Shown: positions 34,432 through 43,595 of the stretch, piece after piece
How the letters are laid out: the number at the start of each line of letters is the position of its first letter
Position numbering within the stretch: the stretch's first letter is position 1
Assembly: GCA_030447525.1 (NCBI GenBank)
Contig: JAUJOR010000004.1
Span: 1-64,000 of the forward strand
Direction of reading: 5' to 3'
DNA: 64,000 nucleotides
DNA from: Chloroflexota bacterium
Lineage (GTDB): Bacteria; Chloroflexota; UBA11872; UBA12225
Translations under genes and position numbers: made by a program
Notes under the pieces: generated by a model
Databases searched by the model: none
Seen by the model: only the letters and a program-made list of their open reading frames with translations
Told to the model about the DNA's origin: nothing

Positions 34432-35829
34432 ATGACAGCCATTGAAGGGCGTCCCCCGTCGCCCACCGACACTCCGGCGGCCAGGGGCGGGATGAACGGA
34501 CACGCCGCGCCCCTGGACGTGGCCACGGCCATCCGCACCCGGCGCACCATCCGGCGCTGGACGGATCAACCGGTCTCCGAGGAGACAGTCAAGGAGCTGC
34601 TGGAGTGTGCCCTGTGGGCACCTTCGGCCTGCAACATGCAGCTCTGGGACTTCGTGGTGGTCACCGATCCAGCGACGCGGCAATCCCTGGCCGGGGCTGT
34701 GCCCTTCGCCGACAAGGCCCAGGTCTGTATCTTCATCTGCTACAACACCCGCTTTTCCGAGGGGTCGTACGCCAACATCCAGAGCGCCTCGGCTGCGGTG
34801 ATGAACATGCTCCTGCGGGCGCACTCCCTCGGCCTCGGTGGGTTCTGGCAGGCCACGATTCACGACCGGCAGACGCTGCGCCAGACGCTCGGGCTCCCCA
34901 AGGACGTGGAGGTGCTCTCCACCACGCTCTTCGGCTACCCGGCGGAGGCCCCCGGCGCCCCGGCGCGACGTGATCCCTCCCACCTCGTTCACTGGCAGAA
35001 GTACCATCCCAAGCCGACCTTGCCTTCTTCCCCGGATCCACGGGACTGGCGCCTCGACCAGATCGCCGACTACCAGCAGGCCCGCATCCGAGCCGGCCCG
35101 AAGTACAACAAGCCCATCAAGTCGGAGTACGAGGCGGTGCGTGGCTACCTCGGCCACGCCCTGCGCCGGGTGGCTGCGCGGCGGGTCCTGGATCTCCTGC
35201 CGTGCACCGGGTTGTACCTGGAGGCGATCGCTGGCGAGCTCCCGGAGGCGGAGCTGCACTTCGTGGAGCTGGGGCAGCAGGTGGCCGGCTTCGTGCGGGC
35301 CAGGCTCCCACGCCCGGCAGCCTACCACCCATACCGGGGGACGATCGACTTGCCGGATGGGTCGGTGGACGCCGCGACGTGCGTCTTCCGGCTGGAGGGG
35401 CTACCACCAGAAGGACGGGCAACCCTGCTGCGAGAAGCCGCTCGCGTGCTCAAGCCCGGCGGGGCCCTGGTGCTGGCGCACATCAACCGGGGTTCGTATT
35501 TCGAGGCCATGCGCCTCGCCCGGCTGGCCCTGGGGCGGCGTGACGTCCAGTACGCCCTGGCCACCGATCCCAGCCTGGGGCCCTTTACTCCCCTGTGGGC
35601 GGACGAGGTTGACCGGTTGGCCACGGCGTCCGGCTTCGTCGTGGAGCACCGCCACAGCGTGTTCCCCCTCCCGCCCGCCGACGAGGCCCGACACCGGGTG
35701 CGATCGTTCCACAACGCCGTCACCGTGCTGCAGTACCCGGTGGGGGCGCTGTCTCGGATCAGTCGACCATTGCATGGGGCGCTCGTGCCGGCAGGGAAGA
35801 TCCGTTTCCTGACCCTGCGTAAGTCCTGA
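34432..35829 (+). CDS. Nitroreductase-family domain fused to a class I methyltransferase-like domain
   Basis: The 465-residue protein joins two enzymes. Residues about 28-180 are a nitroreductase-like FMN domain: TAIRTRRTIRRWTDQPVS for FMN phosphate binding, LWAPSACNMQLWDFVVV with the S-x-x-N-x-Q FMN-binding pattern, LLRAHSLGLGGFWQ and STTLFGYPAE. Residues about 235-400 resemble a SAM-dependent methyltransferase: RVLDLLPCTGLYLEAIAG in place of the glycine-rich motif I, then LPDGSVDAATCVFRLEGLP and LREAARVLKPGGALVLAHI. Motif I is degenerate (D-L-L-P-C-T-G instead of D-x-G-x-G-x-G), so SAM binding is uncertain. ATG 34432 leads a 27-residue flexible head. Placement among glycan genes suggests a tailoring reaction; substrate unknown. 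Confidence 0.87.
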   Translation: MTAIEGRPPSPTDTPAARGGMNGHAAPLDVATAIRTRRTIRRWTDQPVSEETVKELLECALWAPSACNMQLWDFVVVTDPATRQSLAGAVPFADKAQVCIFICYNTRFSEGSYANIQSASAAVMNMLLRAHSLGLGGFWQATIHDRQTLRQTLGLPKDVEVLSTTLFGYPAEAPGAPARRDPSHLVHWQKYHPKPTLPSSPDPRDWRLDQIADYQQARIRAGPKYNKPIKSEYEAVRGYLGHALRRVAARRVLDLLPCTGLYLEAIAGELPEAELHFVELGQQVAGFVRARLPRPAAYHPYRGTIDLPDGSVDAATCVFRLEGLPPEGRATLLREAARVLKPGGALVLAHINRGSYFEAMRLARLALGRRDVQYALATDPSLGPFTPLWADEVDRLATASGFVVEHRHSVFPLPPADEARHRVRSFHNAVTVLQYPVGALSRISRPLHGALVPAGKIRFLTLRKS

Positions 35830-35854
35830 CACCCCTGGCCTCGGGCGCTCCCAG

Positions 35855-37879
35855 GTGCACGCGACGGGCGCTGGGCCGGTAGTCACCCGTCTGCTGACCG
35901 TGGGGAGTGGAGGATTGGGACGCCGAGCCGTTGCCGGCGCAGCGTCGCCCGAGGTGCTGGCCCCATTCGTAGCCGCGGCCGGGTATCTCACCCGCCCCGA
36001 CCCGACCTGCCCCGCCCATCGGGTGCGGCACACCGGCAAGCTCGCCCGGTCGATCCCCGTCGACCTGGCCCTGCTGGGCGCCACCGGAGAGACCGGCTAC
36101 TGGACGCGGGCGGTGCAACGGGGGGTGGAGGTGGCCGGGCGCCTGGCACCGGACCCGGAGCACGGCGCCCTGATCTATCTCCCCGGCCGGCTCGACCGGC
36201 GCAACTGCTCCAACTCCGTGATCGACTCCGGGGAATGCACCGACGCCCTGGCCCGCCTGCTCCTGCACCCCCGGGCCGCCGGGCTGCCGGCGGCGCAGCG
36301 GATCACCCTGGCCGAAGCTGTCATCGGCAATGCTGGTACGTATCTGTCCCCTACCGTGATGGATAAGGAGATCCCCAACCAGCGCTTGTGGGGGGCCATG
36401 GGGCTGGCCACTGCCTGCCGGCTCTGGGCGCATGGGGACTGGCGCGCTGCCGTGGCCGGCGCCGTGACACGCTCCCTGGAGGAACAGCGGGCCGACGGCT
36501 CCTGGGGATATCAGCCCCAGGCTTTGCGGCAGGGGGCGCACCCCGGGGCGGCCGATCTGACCGTGTACTATCATAGTCGCTGCCTGGCCTTTCTCTTCCA
36601 CATCCTGGACTGCCTCCCATCTCTGGACGGTGCCGCCATCGACGGCGCCCTGCGCCGTGGCCTGGACTTCCTCGCGGCCGTGATCACCCCGGATGGCCGC
36701 AAGCCCCTGGCCCTGGAGGGAAAGCGCTGGTTCTGGGACGGGCCGGCCGAGGCCGGGAGCAACGCCTTTGACGTTTACGCCCTGGTGCGCGGGTGGCAGC
36801 GCTATGGGGAATCCCACTGGCTTGACCTGGCCCGCCGCTCCTGGGGGCAGCTGGTCATGCACCAGCTGCCGGACGGGAGTATCCTGGCCGGCGGAGAGCC
36901 GGGACGGCGCGACTTCGTCTGCCCCACCTTTCACACCGCCGACCTGGCCTGGACAGCCCAGGTGATTCCCTGGCTCCCCGGCCCAGCGCCGGGGTGGCCG
37001 GCGACGCATCCGGCCAGCGCCGATCCTCCAGCTGCGGGCGCCCGGCGCGGGTTGGGACACCTGCCGGAGAAGGAAAGGCGCCGGCCAGGCGTTTCCACGC
37101 CACCGGCAGGCGAGTCCCGCCTGCTCCACTTTCCGCAGGCCGGCGTGGTGCGCCTGGAGTCGCCGGCAGCCGTCGCCCTGGTGCGCACCCTCAAGGGGCC
37201 GCGCAACTCGCAATTCGGCGGGGCCATTGGGGGAGGGACGCTGCTGTACGCCGGCGACCGGGTCAGCGGGCGAAACCGCTTGCGCTTGGAGCGCGAGTCC
37301 CCGGAGGTGGAGGGGAGCTTCACCCTCTATCCACAGACCCCTGACCGGCGGGCGGCCCTCTGGCGCTTCCGGCGCAGCGACCCGCCGGGTCGCGAGGGGC
37401 GCCAGTGGCTCTTCGTTGCCCGCCTCCTCCTCGCCCAGGGACGTCCTGTGGCGGCGGCCGCTCGCCTGTGGCGAGGCTACTTGCGTCCCCTACGACAGGC
37501 CCTGTCCGATCCGGCCACGACGCACTGGGCGCTGCAGCCGGAGGTGGAGGTGGATCCGTCCGCCGCCTGGCTGCGCCTCATCGCCCGCCCCGCCCGCCCG
37601 GATGGGACGGTGCCCTCCTGGGCCGCCGGCATCATCGCCACCCGCGAGATCACCCTGGCCGGCGCCCACGTCCGGGTGGTCGATTGCCTGGCCCGGGAGG
37701 AGAGCTCCCCTCCCGGCGTTTCGGCCGGCCCGCGCATCGTCTACCTTCTGCCGGCGGCTGCCCAGGACGTGCGCGTGGAGTGCCCCGGGCCGGTGACGCG
37801 GCGCCCTCCGGCCGGGCGCCGTCTGGAGCTGCGCCCATCGGCCCCGCGGTTTACCCTGCGGCTGGCCTTTGCCGTTTAA
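35855..37879 (+). CDS. Predicted alpha/alpha-toroid protein, possible polysaccharide-processing enzyme
   Basis: A 674-residue protein without a clear family. The first 400 residues are helical with evenly spaced paired helices and phrases typical of (alpha/alpha) toroids: YLTRPDPTCPAHRVRHTGK, GETGYWTRAVQRGVEVAGRL, CSNSVIDSGECTDALARLLL, LEEQRADGSWGYQPQAL and FDVYALVRGWQRYGESHWLDLA. The C-terminal 270 residues look beta-rich (GRNRLRLERESPEVEGSFTLYP). This two-part layout is that of heparinase II/III-like and related polysaccharide lyases, but I see no diagnostic catalytic triad. No signal peptide is visible, so it may act in the cytoplasm. GTG 35855 is the first start in frame. It lies 25 bp after the fusion gene and 6 bp before a YfhO gene. 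The function is inferred from fold pattern only. Confidence 0.6.
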   Translation: MHATGAGPVVTRLLTVGSGGLGRRAVAGAASPEVLAPFVAAAGYLTRPDPTCPAHRVRHTGKLARSIPVDLALLGATGETGYWTRAVQRGVEVAGRLAPDPEHGALIYLPGRLDRRNCSNSVIDSGECTDALARLLLHPRAAGLPAAQRITLAEAVIGNAGTYLSPTVMDKEIPNQRLWGAMGLATACRLWAHGDWRAAVAGAVTRSLEEQRADGSWGYQPQALRQGAHPGAADLTVYYHSRCLAFLFHILDCLPSLDGAAIDGALRRGLDFLAAVITPDGRKPLALEGKRWFWDGPAEAGSNAFDVYALVRGWQRYGESHWLDLARRSWGQLVMHQLPDGSILAGGEPGRRDFVCPTFHTADLAWTAQVIPWLPGPAPGWPATHPASADPPAAGARRGLGHLPEKERRRPGVSTPPAGESRLLHFPQAGVVRLESPAAVALVRTLKGPRNSQFGGAIGGGTLLYAGDRVSGRNRLRLERESPEVEGSFTLYPQTPDRRAALWRFRRSDPPGREGRQWLFVARLLLAQGRPVAAAARLWRGYLRPLRQALSDPATTHWALQPEVEVDPSAAWLRLIARPARPDGTVPSWAAGIIATREITLAGAHVRVVDCLAREESSPPGVSAGPRIVYLLPAAAQDVRVECPGPVTRRPPAGRRLELRPSAPRFTLRLAFAV

Positions 37880-37885
37880 CCGGGT

Positions 37886-40756
37886 GTGGCCTTCTGGCGA
37901 CGTATCGCGACCGGGCGGCGGAGGGCCGCTGGAGACACGGGCGCGGCCCCGCGGCGCGGCCCCGGCCCCCGCTGGCTTGCCCCACTGTGTCTGGCGGCGC
38001 TCCCCTTCCTGGTGTACGGGCGCTTCATCCTCCTGGGTGACGAGCTGGCCAACGCCGACGTCTTTCTGGCCTACCGTCCGGCCCACGCCTGGCTCGGCGC
38101 GGGATTGCGCCGGGGGCACGTCCCCCTGTGGAACCCCTATCTATTGGGGGGCTTTCCGCTGGCCTTTACCGAGTACGGCTGGTTTTCGCCACTTAACTGG
38201 CTGCCCCTCATCCTCTTCGGCCCCCACGCCGGCTACTACGCCGCCGTCGCCCTCTACGTCGCCCTGGCGTCCGTGATGGCCTATGGCCTGGCCCGCTCCT
38301 GGGGCGCCTCACCTTCAGGTGCGGTGCTCGCCGGCCTGATCTACAGCCAGTCCCTCCTGGTCGTGGGCGGGGCGCCCCTGATCAACCAGGGTGCCGCGTA
38401 CTGGGCCTTGCCGGCCATGTTGTGGAGCGCCCGCGCCCATATACGAGGCCACCCCCTGGGCGCGCCGGCGTTGGGCGCCGTGCTGGCCCTCTGCCTGCTG
38501 GGGAGCCATCCCCAGCAGGCTATCCTGGCCACGGCCCCGATGGCCCTCTACCTCCTCTGGTGGGCCGGCGCCAGCCGGCGTATCTGGTCGCTGCTCCCGG
38601 TGGCCGGCGCCGTGGCCCTAGGGGCCGCCGTGGCCACCGTTCGCTACCTGCCGACCCTTTCGCTGGTGGAGGCGTCCGAGCGAGCCGGAGGCCTCAGCGC
38701 CTCAGCCCAGGCCCTGGGCTCTGTCAGCCCCCTGGCCCTCCTGGCCGGTCTGACCTTCCCTTCACTGCGCCTGCCGCTGAATCTCCTCGAACCCCATTGG
38801 ACAGCCTACCTGGGCCCGCTCCCCCTGCTCCTCGCCGTCGCCGGGCTACGCAGCCGCCGGGCCCAACGGACGGGGAGCGGGCCGGCGCCCGGCGCTCCGG
38901 GGGCGCGACGCTTTCTCCTCGCCCTGGGGGGTGCCGGCGCTATCCTGGCCCTGGGAACCTCTACCCCCCTGTACTGGATGATCGGGCGCACGCCCCTGCT
39001 GTCCTATTTTCGCGAGCCGTCGCGGTTCCTCCTCTGGACGGTGCTGGCCGTGGCCATGCTGGCCCCCTGGGGGCTAGAGAGGCTGACGGAGACCCGTGCA
39101 CCGCAGGCCCGCCGGACGCCGGCCCGCTTATCAGACGCGGATCAAGGGAATCAGGCCAGCGGCCCGCTCGGGCGCCGGAGCGCCGCCCGCCCGGGCCGCT
39201 GGTGGTGGCTGGGGGCGGTGTTGCTGGCGCTGACTACCGCCGGCTTCGGCGCTCTCCAAGCTGCGCTGCGCCTGAACGAGCGCTACGTATTGAACGCCGG
39301 CCGCCTGCGCGCCATCTCCCAGGCTCGGTCAGGAGACTATCCCACCAGCTTCTACGTCGAAGGCGTCGACGCCGCCTGGCGGCAGGCCTTGCGGGCGACA
39401 AACCCCCTGCATCCGGGCCTCCTGATCCCCTTGTGCGCCTTTGCCGGGGCGCTGTGGTGGTGGCGCTGGGGTCGAAACGGCTCCCACCCCAGGGCGATGG
39501 CCGTGGCCGCCGGCGCCCTGCCCCTCCTTCTGTACGGGCAAGTGCGACTCCCGGCCATCCCGGCCGCCGTGGTGCGTGAGGCATCCCCCGGCGGCGTCGT
39601 CGTCCAGGGGGCGGGGGCCCTGAGCGGGGTTGCAGGCCGGCCGGCGGGACCATCCACCGGCCAGCGGCCCGGCGGCCAGGCCCAGGAGGCGGCGGCGCCG
39701 GCGGAGGACGCCGCTCTGACGCCCCGTGTCCTAGCCTGGCTGCCCCTGGCGACGGACTTCGAGACGCGACGCCGCGCCGAGGCCCTGGGGGCAAATGCCG
39801 ACGTCATCTCCTATCGCTTGCTGCAGCGCTTCCTGGCCCCCAACCTGGGTATGAGCTACGCCGTCCCGCTCGTCGATGGCTACGAAAACTTGATGACCCG
39901 CGAGCAGGCCCTCCTGGCCGGTGCCCTGGGGAGCGAGCGGGCGGGCACGGCCGGGGACGCCAGCGCCACCGGCCTGTCCCCCTTGCCCCTGCAGACGCGG
40001 CGCCAGCGGATGGGGGAGCGCTGGGGTTTGCTGGGCGCGACCGGGGCCGGCACCCTCCTTAGCGGCGACCGGCTGCGTCCGGAGACCTGGCCTACCACAG
40101 TGCGCTACGAGCGCGCGGCTGTCCCCGGCGCAGACGGAGTGCCCCCCCTCAACGCCTATCGCTTCATCCGGCCCCTCCCCCGGGCCTTTGTCACCACCGA
40201 GTGGACGGTCGCGGAAAACGCCGCCGGCGCCCTGCAGGCCCTCCTGGAGCCTCCGGCGCCGGCCGGCTCGACGGGAGGCCTCGGGGGGCCGGCGGTGGTC
40301 GTCGTGGCTGCGCCGGGCGGACCGGCGCCCCCGGCCCCGCCAGCCGGCCGGGTCTCGCCAGGGGGCCTGGATGGCCTAGGGCCCTTCGAGGCTCGCATCG
40401 TCCGCTACGACGAGCGGCTGGTGGAAGTCGAGACGGAATCAGACGCCGGGGCGCTGCTCGTGCTCCTGGACGCCTACGCCCCGGGCTGGACGGCGACCGT
40501 CACCGGCGCCCCGGCAACGATACACCTGGCCAACGTCGCCTACCGGGCGGTGCCCCTGCCCGCCGGACGGCACCTGGTGCGCTTCACCTACACCCCGCCC
40601 GGCTGGCCGGGCGCGCTGGGGATCACCGCGGGCGCTACCCTGGCCCTGTCGCTCTGGGCTCTATGGGCCTTGCTCGCCGGTGCGAGGTCACCGCGCCCCG
40701 TATCCGCCGTGCGCGTGGCCAAGGGTGCAGGCTCGTCCCCGGGTGCGGGCCGCTAG
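37886..40756 (+). CDS. YfhO family membrane protein
   Basis: A 956-residue polytopic protein starting at GTG 37886. The family start is present: ELANADVFLAYRPAHAWLGAGLRRGHVPLWNPYLLGGFPLAFTE (key: D-x-F-L-x-Y-x-P and L-W-N-P-Y-x-x-G-G-F-P). About 12 spans follow to residue 560, with SYFREPSRFLLWTVLAVAM as the conserved re-entrant-type segment. The C-terminal 380 residues contain extracytoplasmic beta structure ending with GALLVLLDAYAPGWTATVTG, the YfhO tail motif, and a last span. Unlike the YfhO proteins at 11390 and 50118 it lacks the TAEW module. The expected role is sugar transfer outside the membrane from a polyprenyl-phosphate donor. Confidence 0.87.
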   Translation: MAFWRRIATGRRRAAGDTGAAPRRGPGPRWLAPLCLAALPFLVYGRFILLGDELANADVFLAYRPAHAWLGAGLRRGHVPLWNPYLLGGFPLAFTEYGWFSPLNWLPLILFGPHAGYYAAVALYVALASVMAYGLARSWGASPSGAVLAGLIYSQSLLVVGGAPLINQGAAYWALPAMLWSARAHIRGHPLGAPALGAVLALCLLGSHPQQAILATAPMALYLLWWAGASRRIWSLLPVAGAVALGAAVATVRYLPTLSLVEASERAGGLSASAQALGSVSPLALLAGLTFPSLRLPLNLLEPHWTAYLGPLPLLLAVAGLRSRRAQRTGSGPAPGAPGARRFLLALGGAGAILALGTSTPLYWMIGRTPLLSYFREPSRFLLWTVLAVAMLAPWGLERLTETRAPQARRTPARLSDADQGNQASGPLGRRSAARPGRWWWLGAVLLALTTAGFGALQAALRLNERYVLNAGRLRAISQARSGDYPTSFYVEGVDAAWRQALRATNPLHPGLLIPLCAFAGALWWWRWGRNGSHPRAMAVAAGALPLLLYGQVRLPAIPAAVVREASPGGVVVQGAGALSGVAGRPAGPSTGQRPGGQAQEAAAPAEDAALTPRVLAWLPLATDFETRRRAEALGANADVISYRLLQRFLAPNLGMSYAVPLVDGYENLMTREQALLAGALGSERAGTAGDASATGLSPLPLQTRRQRMGERWGLLGATGAGTLLSGDRLRPETWPTTVRYERAAVPGADGVPPLNAYRFIRPLPRAFVTTEWTVAENAAGALQALLEPPAPAGSTGGLGGPAVVVVAAPGGPAPPAPPAGRVSPGGLDGLGPFEARIVRYDERLVEVETESDAGALLVLLDAYAPGWTATVTGAPATIHLANVAYRAVPLPAGRHLVRFTYTPPGWPGALGITAGATLALSLWALWALLAGARSPRPVSAVRVAKGAGSSPGAGR

Positions 40757-40780
40757 GCCCCCCGCTCGTTAGATCAACGG

Positions 40781-42010
40781 ATGCGCGTCCTCCTGATCGC
40801 CGACGGGCTGACGCCGACCTACGGCTGGGGACGCTACGCCATCGGCCTGATTGGTGCCCTGAGGCGGCAGGGCCTAGCGTTCACCCTGCTCTCGCCAAGG
40901 CATCTCTGCACTGTGCCGGATCTCTCGGCGCTCCCCGACCATGGGGACGTCACCTCGTTTGTCACCCAGACGCGCCGTATGCCGCGCCTGGTAGCCGCCA
41001 ATGCCCTGGCCATCCGGCGCTCCCTGGCCGGCTGCGATCTGGTGCACTGCATCACCGAGCCATACGCCGTTCCGGCGGCCCTCGTCGCCGGGGGCAAGCC
41101 CCTCTTCGTGACCCTGCACGGCACCTACGCCGTACGCCCATTCACCCGCTGGGCAGAGCGCCCCTGGTATGAGGTGGCCTACAGGCGGGCGGCGCGTCTG
41201 TTGCCGGTGAGCCACTTTACGCGCTCGCTCCTCCCCCCACGCTTCCAAGGGCCCAGAACCCAGGTGGTGGCGGAAGGGGTCGACCTGGAACGCTTCCATC
41301 TCCCGCTAGACGCCGCAACCCTGGCCGGTGGCTGCGCCTCCCACCAGGGTCGCCGCCTGGGAGGTGCGGAAGGGCCCCCGTTCCTCTTGTCCGTGGGACC
41401 AATCAAGCGGCGCAAGGGCTACCACCTCACGATCGAGGCCTTTGCCCGCGTCCACGCCGCCCGGCCGGACGTGGTGTACTGCATCGCCGGTGGCACGGAC
41501 GACCCGGTCTTCTTGCGAGAGCTGCAGGGGCGCATCGCCGCTCTGGGCCTGCAGGACGCCGTTCAGTTTCTCGGGCGCGTGGGGGAGGATGAGCTGGTAC
41601 GCCTGTACCATGCCTGCGCGGCGATGTGGCTCTTGCCGGTGGACGACGGCTTACAGTTCGAGGGCTTCGGGCTGGTTTACTGGGAGGCCAACGCCTGTGG
41701 CCGCCCTGTGATCGGGGCCCGGCGCTCCGGTGCGGAAGATGCCGTCGCCGATGGGGTCAACGGCTTCCTCGTCGCGCCTGACGATGCGGCGGGCGCCGCC
41801 GGGGCCGCTTTGCGCCTGCTGGACGACCCCGACCTGGCGAGGCGCATGGGAGCGGCCGGACGGGCACGGGTACGCCCCTGGGACGACGCCGCCCGTCTGG
41901 TGCTGGAGGAGTACGGCGCCGTGTTAGGTGAGGCCGGGGCGGCCCCGCCGCGAGGGGTGAAGCCCGCCCCACTGCCGTGGCGCCGGCCATCCCGCGGGTC
42001 AACCCCATGA
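40781..42010 (+). CDS. Family 4 glycosyltransferase
   Basis: A 409-residue GT-B enzyme from ATG 40781. RVLLIADGLTPTYGWGRYAIGLI is the N-terminal nucleotide fold, CDLVHCITEPYAVPAALVAGGKPLFVTLHGTYAV (key HGTY) the acceptor-side loop, and FLLSVGPIKRRKGYHLTIEAFA the donor-domain opening. The E-x7-E motif is FEGFGLVYWEANACGRPVIG, followed by SGAEDAVADGVNGFLV. A short extra loop (ASHQGRRLGGAEG) lies between the two domains. The 3' end carries the first copy of a direct repeat shared with the start of the flippase gene, which follows after 4 bp. Confidence 0.92.
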   Translation: MRVLLIADGLTPTYGWGRYAIGLIGALRRQGLAFTLLSPRHLCTVPDLSALPDHGDVTSFVTQTRRMPRLVAANALAIRRSLAGCDLVHCITEPYAVPAALVAGGKPLFVTLHGTYAVRPFTRWAERPWYEVAYRRAARLLPVSHFTRSLLPPRFQGPRTQVVAEGVDLERFHLPLDAATLAGGCASHQGRRLGGAEGPPFLLSVGPIKRRKGYHLTIEAFARVHAARPDVVYCIAGGTDDPVFLRELQGRIAALGLQDAVQFLGRVGEDELVRLYHACAAMWLLPVDDGLQFEGFGLVYWEANACGRPVIGARRSGAEDAVADGVNGFLVAPDDAAGAAGAALRLLDDPDLARRMGAAGRARVRPWDDAARLVLEEYGAVLGEAGAAPPRGVKPAPLPWRRPSRGSTP

Positions 42011-42082
42011 CCAAGTGGACGTGGAGCTCCAGCGCCTCGAGCTGGAAGTGGCGATGGCCATCCCGCAGGCCAACCGCATGAC
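41977..42082 (+). repeat. Imperfect 35-bp direct repeat across the GT4-flippase junction
   Basis: GTGGCGCCGGCCATCCCGCG at 41977 and GTGGCGATGGCCATCCCGCA at 42048 open two copies of about 35 bp that match at most positions and both end with CATGACC. They are 71 bp apart and in different frames relative to their genes: the first encodes the GT4 tail, the second the early flippase. The arrangement looks like a small duplication that moved or copied the flippase start; the ATG at 42054 in copy 2 is an alternative flippase start. Confidence 0.45.
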
Positions 42083-43595
42083 CGGGGCCGCGGACGCCCC
42101 CCGGCGCGGACCCCTCTCCGGCCCCGGCGGCGAATCAGCCGGCGGTGGGTCACCGAGCGGGGCCCACACCCCAGCCGGGACGGGGTTCGGCCGGCCGTGG
42201 CGCCGGCCTCCGAAGTGGTCCCCCCGCCGCGCCCTGGCGGCCCTGCTACGCCCTCAGCTGACCCGCGACGTCGCCCTGCTCCAGGCCAGCAACAGCATCA
42301 TCAAGGGCTATGGCTTCGTCTTCAGCGCGCTGGTCATTCGCGGCCTCGGCGCCCAGGGCTACGGCGACTTTCTCCTGGCGCTGTCCCTCTACCAGACGGT
42401 CAACCTGCTGGGCAGCCTGGGACTGGGCCAGTTTCTCGTCGTCCCCACCGCCCAGGCGGCCGCGGCCGGCGACCGTCAGGGCATAGCATCCGCCACCGGG
42501 TACAACCTCAAGCTGTCGGCGGCAATCGCCGTCCTCGTCACCGCCGTCACCCTCCTGGCCGGTCCCCGGCTCAGCGAGGCGTGGTACCAGCGCACGGACC
42601 TGGGCGAGCTGATGCGCATCGTCTCCCTGGGTGCCCTCCCGGCGGTGGCCTACAACCTGGCCATCACGGCTTTGCAGTCCGTGCGGCGCATGCGCGAGCT
42701 GGCCCTGGTGGAAAACGTGGACGCCATCGCCGGCCGGGGCCTCGGCATCCTGGCCATGGTCGCCGGCTGGGGAGTGGGGGGCCTGGTTGCCGGTCTCACC
42801 CTGGGCGGGCTGATTGCCGCCCTCCATGGGCTGTACCAATACCGGCGCGTCGCCGTCCGCCACCACGGCTTCCCAGACTTCCGCGCCCTGCTGCGGGCCG
42901 CCTGGCAGGTTCCCTACAAGCGTTACTTCCGCTTCAGCGCCCTCGCCGTGGCGGACAAGAACGTCGGCCAGCTCTTCGCCCAGTCGCCGGTGCTGTTTCT
43001 CGGGCGCTGGGCCGGCTCCGAGCAGGTCGCCTACCTCAGCATCGCCGGCAAGGTGTTTACGGCCCTGGCGGCCTTTCACGGGGCAGCCTCGCGCGCCTTT
43101 GCCGTGCGCCTGTCTCAGGAGCTGGGGCGCCACGGCCCGGGACCGGCGCGGCACCTCTTCTGGCGCACCTCGCTGGTCTGGGGCGGCGTCTCATGCCTTC
43201 TTGCCGCCGCTCTCTTCCTCTTGCTCCCCGTCTTCCGGTGGGTCTACGGGGCGCAGAATATCCCCTCGACCTGGCTCGTCGTCATCCTCGGTCTGCTGAT
43301 GGCCAAGCAAGGGTTCACCGTCAGCCTGGGCTCGATCTTCCTGATGATGAATCGGGTGGCCACCAACGCCCTGGTCAAGCTGCCGCTCTTGCTGCTGTGG
43401 ATGCCTCTGGGGGCCCTGATGGTGCAACGCTGGGGGGCCTTGGGGGCAGCCGCTTACCAGCTGGCGGCCTACCTCACCGGGGACCTGGTGTACTTCAGCA
43501 TCCTGGCCACCCCCTGGTTCTGGAGTGGCGCGGGGAGCGCGCGCCCGGCCCAGGGCACGCGGCCGGCCAGTGGCACACCACCTGAAGGGGCATGA
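42015..43595 (+). CDS. Wzx-like polysaccharide flippase
   Basis: The 526-residue protein is a MOP-superfamily lipid-linked oligosaccharide flippase. After a 75-residue proline-rich head, TRDVALLQASNSIIKGYGFVFSALVIRGLGAQGYGDFLLAL starts the first spans (key: the S-N-x-I-I-K-G-Y pattern and R-G-L-G-x-x-x-Y-G). About 12 spans follow, with SVRRMRELALVENVDAIAGRG in the middle cytoplasmic loop and GRWAGSEQVAYLSIAGKVFTAL in span 8-9. The start GTG at 42015 follows 4 bp after the GT4 stop; ATG 42054 or a start nearer the first span is possible. It provides a second export path next to the ABC exporter at 4180. The ATGA overlap at its end ties it to the next GT4. Confidence 0.88.
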   Translation: MDVELQRLELEVAMAIPQANRMTGAADAPRRGPLSGPGGESAGGGSPSGAHTPAGTGFGRPWRRPPKWSPRRALAALLRPQLTRDVALLQASNSIIKGYGFVFSALVIRGLGAQGYGDFLLALSLYQTVNLLGSLGLGQFLVVPTAQAAAAGDRQGIASATGYNLKLSAAIAVLVTAVTLLAGPRLSEAWYQRTDLGELMRIVSLGALPAVAYNLAITALQSVRRMRELALVENVDAIAGRGLGILAMVAGWGVGGLVAGLTLGGLIAALHGLYQYRRVAVRHHGFPDFRALLRAAWQVPYKRYFRFSALAVADKNVGQLFAQSPVLFLGRWAGSEQVAYLSIAGKVFTALAAFHGAASRAFAVRLSQELGRHGPGPARHLFWRTSLVWGGVSCLLAAALFLLLPVFRWVYGAQNIPSTWLVVILGLLMAKQGFTVSLGSIFLMMNRVATNALVKLPLLLLWMPLGALMVQRWGALGAAAYQLAAYLTGDLVYFSILATPWFWSGAGSARPAQGTRPASGTPPEGA

